64,000 bases of DNA. It comes from Verrucomicrobia bacterium IMCC26134. Its GTDB lineage: Bacteria; Verrucomicrobiota; Verrucomicrobiia; Opitutales; Opitutaceae. The stretch lies in assembly GCA_000972765.1 (NCBI GenBank), contig CP011265.1:2589501-2653500 (forward strand). The letters run 5' to 3'. This document shows, one piece after another, positions 60,611-64,000 of this stretch; within the stretch, counting starts at the first letter, position 1; each line of letters starts with the position of its first letter. The position numbers and the translations under genes were made by a program. Under the pieces are notes generated by a model that was given only the letters and a program-made list of their open reading frames with translations, was not told where the DNA came from and searched no databases.

Positions 60611-60955
60611 CTAGGCCGCGGTCGAAGGCTTCATCACCTCGCGCACCAGGCGGCGCATCCGCACCGTGCTGATCCTCAGCAAGAATCGTTGCCGGAGAAC
60701 ATTGTTCTGATTCATCGGGTGTGCGAAATAAGATTTCACGACCTGCTCATACTCGTCATAACGAGTCATGGTTCCGATATCATAGATGAAATCGTAGTCC
60801 GCCTGCAGATAATGGTCAGAGAGTTTCCCCATTAGCCATAGCCCGAGTCTCGCGCGGAGGGAAGTAGAACGCTTGAGCACCTCGGTTGCGAAACGCTCAG
60901 GCTCCACGGCATACTGTCGGCAGAACCTCGCTTGGAAATCATTTAAACCAGTCAT
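60611..60955 (-). CDS. Small conserved-looking hypothetical protein
   Basis: The 114-residue protein is basic and helical (LNDFQARFCRQYAVEPERF, LRARLGLWLMGKLSDHYLQ, RFLLRISTVRMRRLVREVM). It has no signal peptide or TM segment. The charged, varied composition and good codon positions support a real gene on the reverse strand, between the two tandem TPR-like genes on the forward strand. I do not recognise the family; it may be a regulator or cytosolic partner of the pair. Confidence 0.65.
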   Translation of the reverse strand: MTGLNDFQARFCRQYAVEPERFATEVLKRSTSLRARLGLWLMGKLSDHYLQADYDFIYDIGTMTRYDEYEQVVKSYFAHPMNQNNVLRQRFLLRISTVRMRRLVREVMKPSTAA

Positions 60956-61157
60956 AAAAGATGACCCTACACCTTAAATGCCGCAATCCAGCGACGAACG
61001 GGTTACATTCAGATTAAATCTGCGGAGAACCAGATTGTGTCACGACCCGGCGCGCTAAAGTTCGTCACGGATTCGTCTATTTCGCTCGCTCGACACTCAC
61101 GGACACGACTACCAATTTTAATCCCCGCGATACGATAACCGTGTCTCCCCCATCGCC

Positions 61158-63572
61158 GTGTCCAACAACCAAGCCATAAAAGTTAACCCCGCCCGCATTC
61201 AATTTACCTGGGGTCGCTCCCCCGATGCCCCGGGCCCTTGGAGGCTCTGGGTATTTTGCTTCTTTCGGCGCGCCAAGTCCCCGGTCAGCGGAAACTACTA
61301 CGTCTCGGTCAAAAGCTCCACCTCTTACCCCTTGGCGGTCATCGTCAGTCTGCGCGGCTTTTTGCTCTGGCTGCTGGCCCTGTCGCTGGTCGCCTACTTC
61401 GGCGGAGGTGCGCTCATCGCGAACTGGTGCGGCAAGAAGCCCTTTAATCATATCACCTACCCGGATCTCGTGCTCCCTTGGCGCTGGTCAAGTCTCGAAT
61501 CCCTGCGCGGACAATCCAACCTGGCCCAAGCCGACGCGGAGTTGAAAGAAGGGAATATCCGCTCCGCCTACGCCTATCTTCGCTCGGGCCTCGCCCGCTA
61601 TCCCGACGATTCCAAAGGGCGCCTTCAACTCGCCAGCATCTTGGTTCTCTTCCGTAAGCGACCAGAGGCGGACAAGACGCTCCTCGCCGCCTATGATCAC
61701 AAGTATCCCGGCGCGGATTATTTTAAAAAAACCATCGAGCTCATCGAACCGGGCGATAACCCCGAATTCCTCGCCCGCTACTGCACACGCGCCCGCGCCT
61801 CCGCAATCGCCTCCGGCACCGCCAAACCAGCGGACCTGCGCCAGATCGATCTCGTGGCGGTCAGGACATTAATCACCCTCGAACAATACGACGAGGCCGT
61901 CGCCTATGTAGAAAAAAACCAACCCGCAGACTCCGCCTTTCTACACGGGACGAGGATAGCCCGCTCGCTGGCCCGCGAAGATAGCTCCTCCGCCAAGTCC
62001 GAACTCGAACTCTGGCTCTCCGAAAACCCGAACGCGGAGCCGGCGCTCAGCCTTGCCGTCAGTGTCTATGGCGCCGCCGGTATGATACCTGAAATGCAGG
62101 CCAAGATACTCCGGCTGCGCAGCCTGTATCCGGAAAACCCTGACCACATCGCCCTCGGTCTCGTCGAAAACATAAAAGCCGGCCAAACCACGGCCGCCAT
62201 CGATTTGCTGGATATCAGCGTCATCCGATTCGCAAACCAACCGGCCGTCTACGGCGATTGGGCGGAGGCCATCGGGAAAACCGGTCAAAACGAACTGGTC
62301 GCACGGCTCGAACAACTCGTGCGCGAGACCAACCAGAAGCCACAAGCCGTGATCCTATCCATGATGCTGGCCCAGCTGCGCCGGCAAGCCTGGTCCGAGG
62401 CGGAGGCGAGCAGCGCCCGCCTCGATTTGCTCTATCCCGACGTCGGCCCGCGCCTCCAGACCTTGCACCGCATGGCAAAAGCTTTGCTGGAGACCTGCTC
62501 CCAACCGGTCAAAGGCGCTCAAAACACCCTCGCTAACACCATCTCCGGCGGTTGGGTCAGCCTCACCCTTTACAAACAGACCATCGATGCACTGGCCTCC
62601 GCCGAGCGCTATGAATCAGCCCTTGAAATCCTTACCCTTGCGGAGGGCTACTACCCGCAAAGTCGTTATATCTTGGCCCAGCGCAGTTCGATCACTCGCA
62701 AACAGTCGGCTCAAAAAGCCGAGATTGAACGCGGCAACGCCGAGCGACTGGCCGCAGAATCTGCCGGCAAAATCCCCGCCGACGCAGCAACCCTCTACAC
62801 CGAGCTCGATGCCCGACTCGCCGGCAAACAAATCGACGAGGCGCTGCAACTTCTCAGAAACGTGCGCAAAGCGAATCCAGCCTGGTTGAAAACCGCCCTC
62901 CCCGAAATCGAATGGCGCGAGATCCTGTTCCTCGGGCAATCCGATAACATGAACCTACTTCAGCTTAACTTGCGCACCTACTTGACGGGGCATCCCGAGG
63001 ACCGCCTTGAACGGGCCCTCGCGCAAGCGGTCGTCTGGCACACGGAAAATCGCAAGTCAGTCGCCGCACTCATTGTTCGCGAGGCGCTGAACCTGCAACC
63101 AGTCCAAAAAACCGCCCTCCGGCTTAAATCGGAGTGGAAGCTCAATGAGGCTGCACCGCCCGGCGCAGACAGCAAAACCGCAACAGCCGAAGCTCTTCCT
63201 CCCGCATCCGCCCGGGAGCTCTTCCAAGCCCTCGAGACCGAAGCTGCGGCCGGTCGCGCCGAGATGGCGCTACGCTTGATCCGCAGTGTGCGTCGTGCCG
63301 AACCAGTCTGGCTGAAAAGCGCCTTGCCCGAGATCGATTGGCGGGAGATTCAGCTCGCAGCTCTGGCCGACGACCTGCCCCTGCTTCAACTCAGCCTGCG
63401 CACCTACCTCCGCACCCGACCCGCCGAGTATGAACGCTGCCTGGCCCAGGCGCGCACCTGGCAAAGCGCCGGGCGGACATCGGCCGCACTCGTGGTTGTG
63501 CGCGAGAGCCTCCGTCAAAAACCCGACGACCCCACCCTCCAAAAGCTCTTGGCCGAGTGGAGTGCGAAATAA
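61158..63572 (+). CDS. Single-pass membrane TPR-like protein, copy 2 of a tandem pair
   Basis: This 804-residue paralogue of the 58084 gene starts with GTG at 61158. It shares the cytoplasmic head (VNPARIQFTWGRSPDAPGPW, FFRRAKSPVSGNYYVS), one TM segment (~55-78), KKPFNHITYPDLVLPWRWS and the periplasmic helical repeats, with matching phrases such as IRSAYAYLRSGLARYPDD and LLDISVIRFANQPAVYG. The last ~240 residues are again two copies of the ~115-residue module (nt ~62790-63145 and ~63220-63570: ALRLIRSVRRAEPVWLKSALPE, LPLLQLSLRTYLRTRPAE, LLAEW). The pair arose by gene duplication. No partner enzyme is seen. Confidence 0.85.
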   Translation: MSNNQAIKVNPARIQFTWGRSPDAPGPWRLWVFCFFRRAKSPVSGNYYVSVKSSTSYPLAVIVSLRGFLLWLLALSLVAYFGGGALIANWCGKKPFNHITYPDLVLPWRWSSLESLRGQSNLAQADAELKEGNIRSAYAYLRSGLARYPDDSKGRLQLASILVLFRKRPEADKTLLAAYDHKYPGADYFKKTIELIEPGDNPEFLARYCTRARASAIASGTAKPADLRQIDLVAVRTLITLEQYDEAVAYVEKNQPADSAFLHGTRIARSLAREDSSSAKSELELWLSENPNAEPALSLAVSVYGAAGMIPEMQAKILRLRSLYPENPDHIALGLVENIKAGQTTAAIDLLDISVIRFANQPAVYGDWAEAIGKTGQNELVARLEQLVRETNQKPQAVILSMMLAQLRRQAWSEAEASSARLDLLYPDVGPRLQTLHRMAKALLETCSQPVKGAQNTLANTISGGWVSLTLYKQTIDALASAERYESALEILTLAEGYYPQSRYILAQRSSITRKQSAQKAEIERGNAERLAAESAGKIPADAATLYTELDARLAGKQIDEALQLLRNVRKANPAWLKTALPEIEWREILFLGQSDNMNLLQLNLRTYLTGHPEDRLERALAQAVVWHTENRKSVAALIVREALNLQPVQKTALRLKSEWKLNEAAPPGADSKTATAEALPPASARELFQALETEAAAGRAEMALRLIRSVRRAEPVWLKSALPEIDWREIQLAALADDLPLLQLSLRTYLRTRPAEYERCLAQARTWQSAGRTSAALVVVRESLRQKPDDPTLQKLLAEWSAK

Positions 63573-63583
63573 GACCGGCTTGC

Positions 63584-63618
63584 AAAAAAGGCCCCGCCGG
63601 CAACCAACCAGCGGGGCC
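63584..63618 (-). terminator. Intrinsic terminator, best read on the minus strand
   Basis: An 8-bp stem (GGCCCCGC at 63590-63597 and GCGGGGCC at 63611-63618) is followed by a T6 run only when read on the minus strand. It lies between the second TPR-like gene (plus strand) and a stretch without a clear minus-strand gene, ~270 bp past the stop of the partial gene at the window end. Confidence 0.75.
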
Positions 63619-63806
63619 ACCAGCATTCCAGAAACACCCATGCGCCTCTGGAAATTAGTGATCGTGACGCAGCCATCGAAACCAAGATAAGATGGCAGGA
63701 AACGTAAGCGGCGACTTCGCGCCGATCATGCCAGATGTCATAACCGCGATTATTTCCGCAAACGGGAAGAGGACCGTTTCCTCGATTTAACCTTCGCGTC
63801 GCACGC

Positions 63807-63824
63807 CCGTAACCTAGGTTACGG
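63807..63824. promoter_or_regulatory. 18-bp perfect palindrome (operator-like)
   Basis: CCGTAACCTAGGTTACGG is perfectly self-complementary over all 18 bp, centred on the CTAG core, with no loop. Such a site is more like a dimeric repressor operator than a hairpin terminator. It lies 65 bp downstream of the stop of the partial reverse-strand gene. It may be chance, but no other palindrome of this length was noticed by eye in the intergenic DNA. Confidence 0.5.
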
Positions 63825-63888
63825 AAAATACGGATTACACGCTGCATTCGCGGTGAAGAACGACCGTTCGCCGAGGACTAGCGCAGCC

Positions 63889-64000
63889 TTAAGCAATGCG
63901 CCCGACGACTGCTGCTTGGTCCGGTCGCGTGGCAATCTCCATTGCATCCAGCCGGGCGAGCGCATCCGCACGGGTCGCACCACACATCTCATCGGATGGA
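63889..64000 (-). CDS. C-terminal end of a truncated reverse-strand gene
   Basis: On the minus strand the last 112 bp are an open frame running into the window edge, ending in TAA: ...EMCGATRADALARLDAMEIA... and then TRPDQAAVVGRIA. The balanced charged composition looks like a real protein tail, unlike the Ser/Ala-rich forward-strand reading. Nothing more can be said of its function without the upstream sequence. Confidence 0.45.
   Translation of the reverse strand, partial: PSDEMCGATRADALARLDAMEIATRPDQAAVVGRIA

Larger units (their letters stand above)
63573..63888. other. Intergenic region at the right end
   Basis: 316 bp without a convincing gene. It holds a minus-strand terminator and an 18-bp palindrome (listed separately). 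A 28-codon reverse-strand frame (MTSGMIGAKSPLTFPA..., stop near 63654-63660) is too short to support. An unannotated small RNA on the minus strand is possible. Confidence 0.5.

Noticed and set aside
63515-63847. 110-codon minus-strand frame at the right end
   Set aside because: It overlaps the end of the TPR-like gene and a terminator, and its translation is Trp/Arg-rich with no domain character.

Overview
The window looks like chromosomal DNA of a diderm, GC-rich bacterium, most likely Verrucomicrobiota close to Opitutaceae. This is inferred from the mix of families: a PEP-CTERM protein, long runs of MBG-type Ig-like repeats, a Porin_5-type porin, a DUF2341/LamG/ExbB fusion, and many genes without a clear Shine-Dalgarno sequence. 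I saw no rRNA, tRNA, CRISPR array, insertion sequence or prophage.

Layout. (1) 1-3.8 kb: the tail of a multiheme cytochrome, then an MtrA/DmsE-like octaheme lipoprotein and an MtrB/PioB-like outer-membrane barrel, that is, a porin-cytochrome conduit for moving electrons across the outer membrane, closed by a strong terminator. (2) 4.2-13.9 kb: a 1735-residue secreted YHYH/Ig-like/multicopper oxidase fusion in line with a CusB-like adaptor and a CusA-like RND pump: copper or other metal oxidation and efflux. (3) 13.9-17.6 kb, minus strand: a CysJ-type reductase lacking a flavodoxin domain, fabG, acpP, a terminator, and fabF. (4) 17.7-27.8 kb: mostly housekeeping genes (rluB-like, folD, receiver/kinase hybrid, aldo-keto reductase, Nudix, GH39, EEP-family phosphatase/nuclease, a lipoprotein).

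(5) 27.9-48.9 kb, minus strand: the most remarkable part. In transcription order there is a PstS-like secreted binding protein, a PEP-CTERM protein, a TpsB/FhaC transporter, an ExbB fused to an extracytoplasmic DUF2341+LamG sensor or binding region, ExbD, TonB, a Porin_5 porin, a periplasmic coiled-coil protein, and a 3851-residue TpsA/filamentous haemagglutinin-like exoprotein. From the transporter onward the genes are nearly contiguous, suggesting a two-partner secretion system with its own TonB-ExbB-ExbD energy module. Two hairpin terminators sit directly before the starts of the PEP-CTERM and transporter genes and may set expression ratios.

(6) 49.2-57.3 kb: a small lipoprotein divergent from a 2369-residue secreted protein whose head is a paralogue of the PEP-CTERM protein, but whose anchor is replaced by 20 tandem 246-bp MBG repeats. 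(7) 57.3-64 kb: a small anchored protein and two tandem paralogous single-pass TPR-like proteins, each ending in a duplicated module, with a small reverse-strand gene between them. The window ends with a probable truncated reverse-strand gene.
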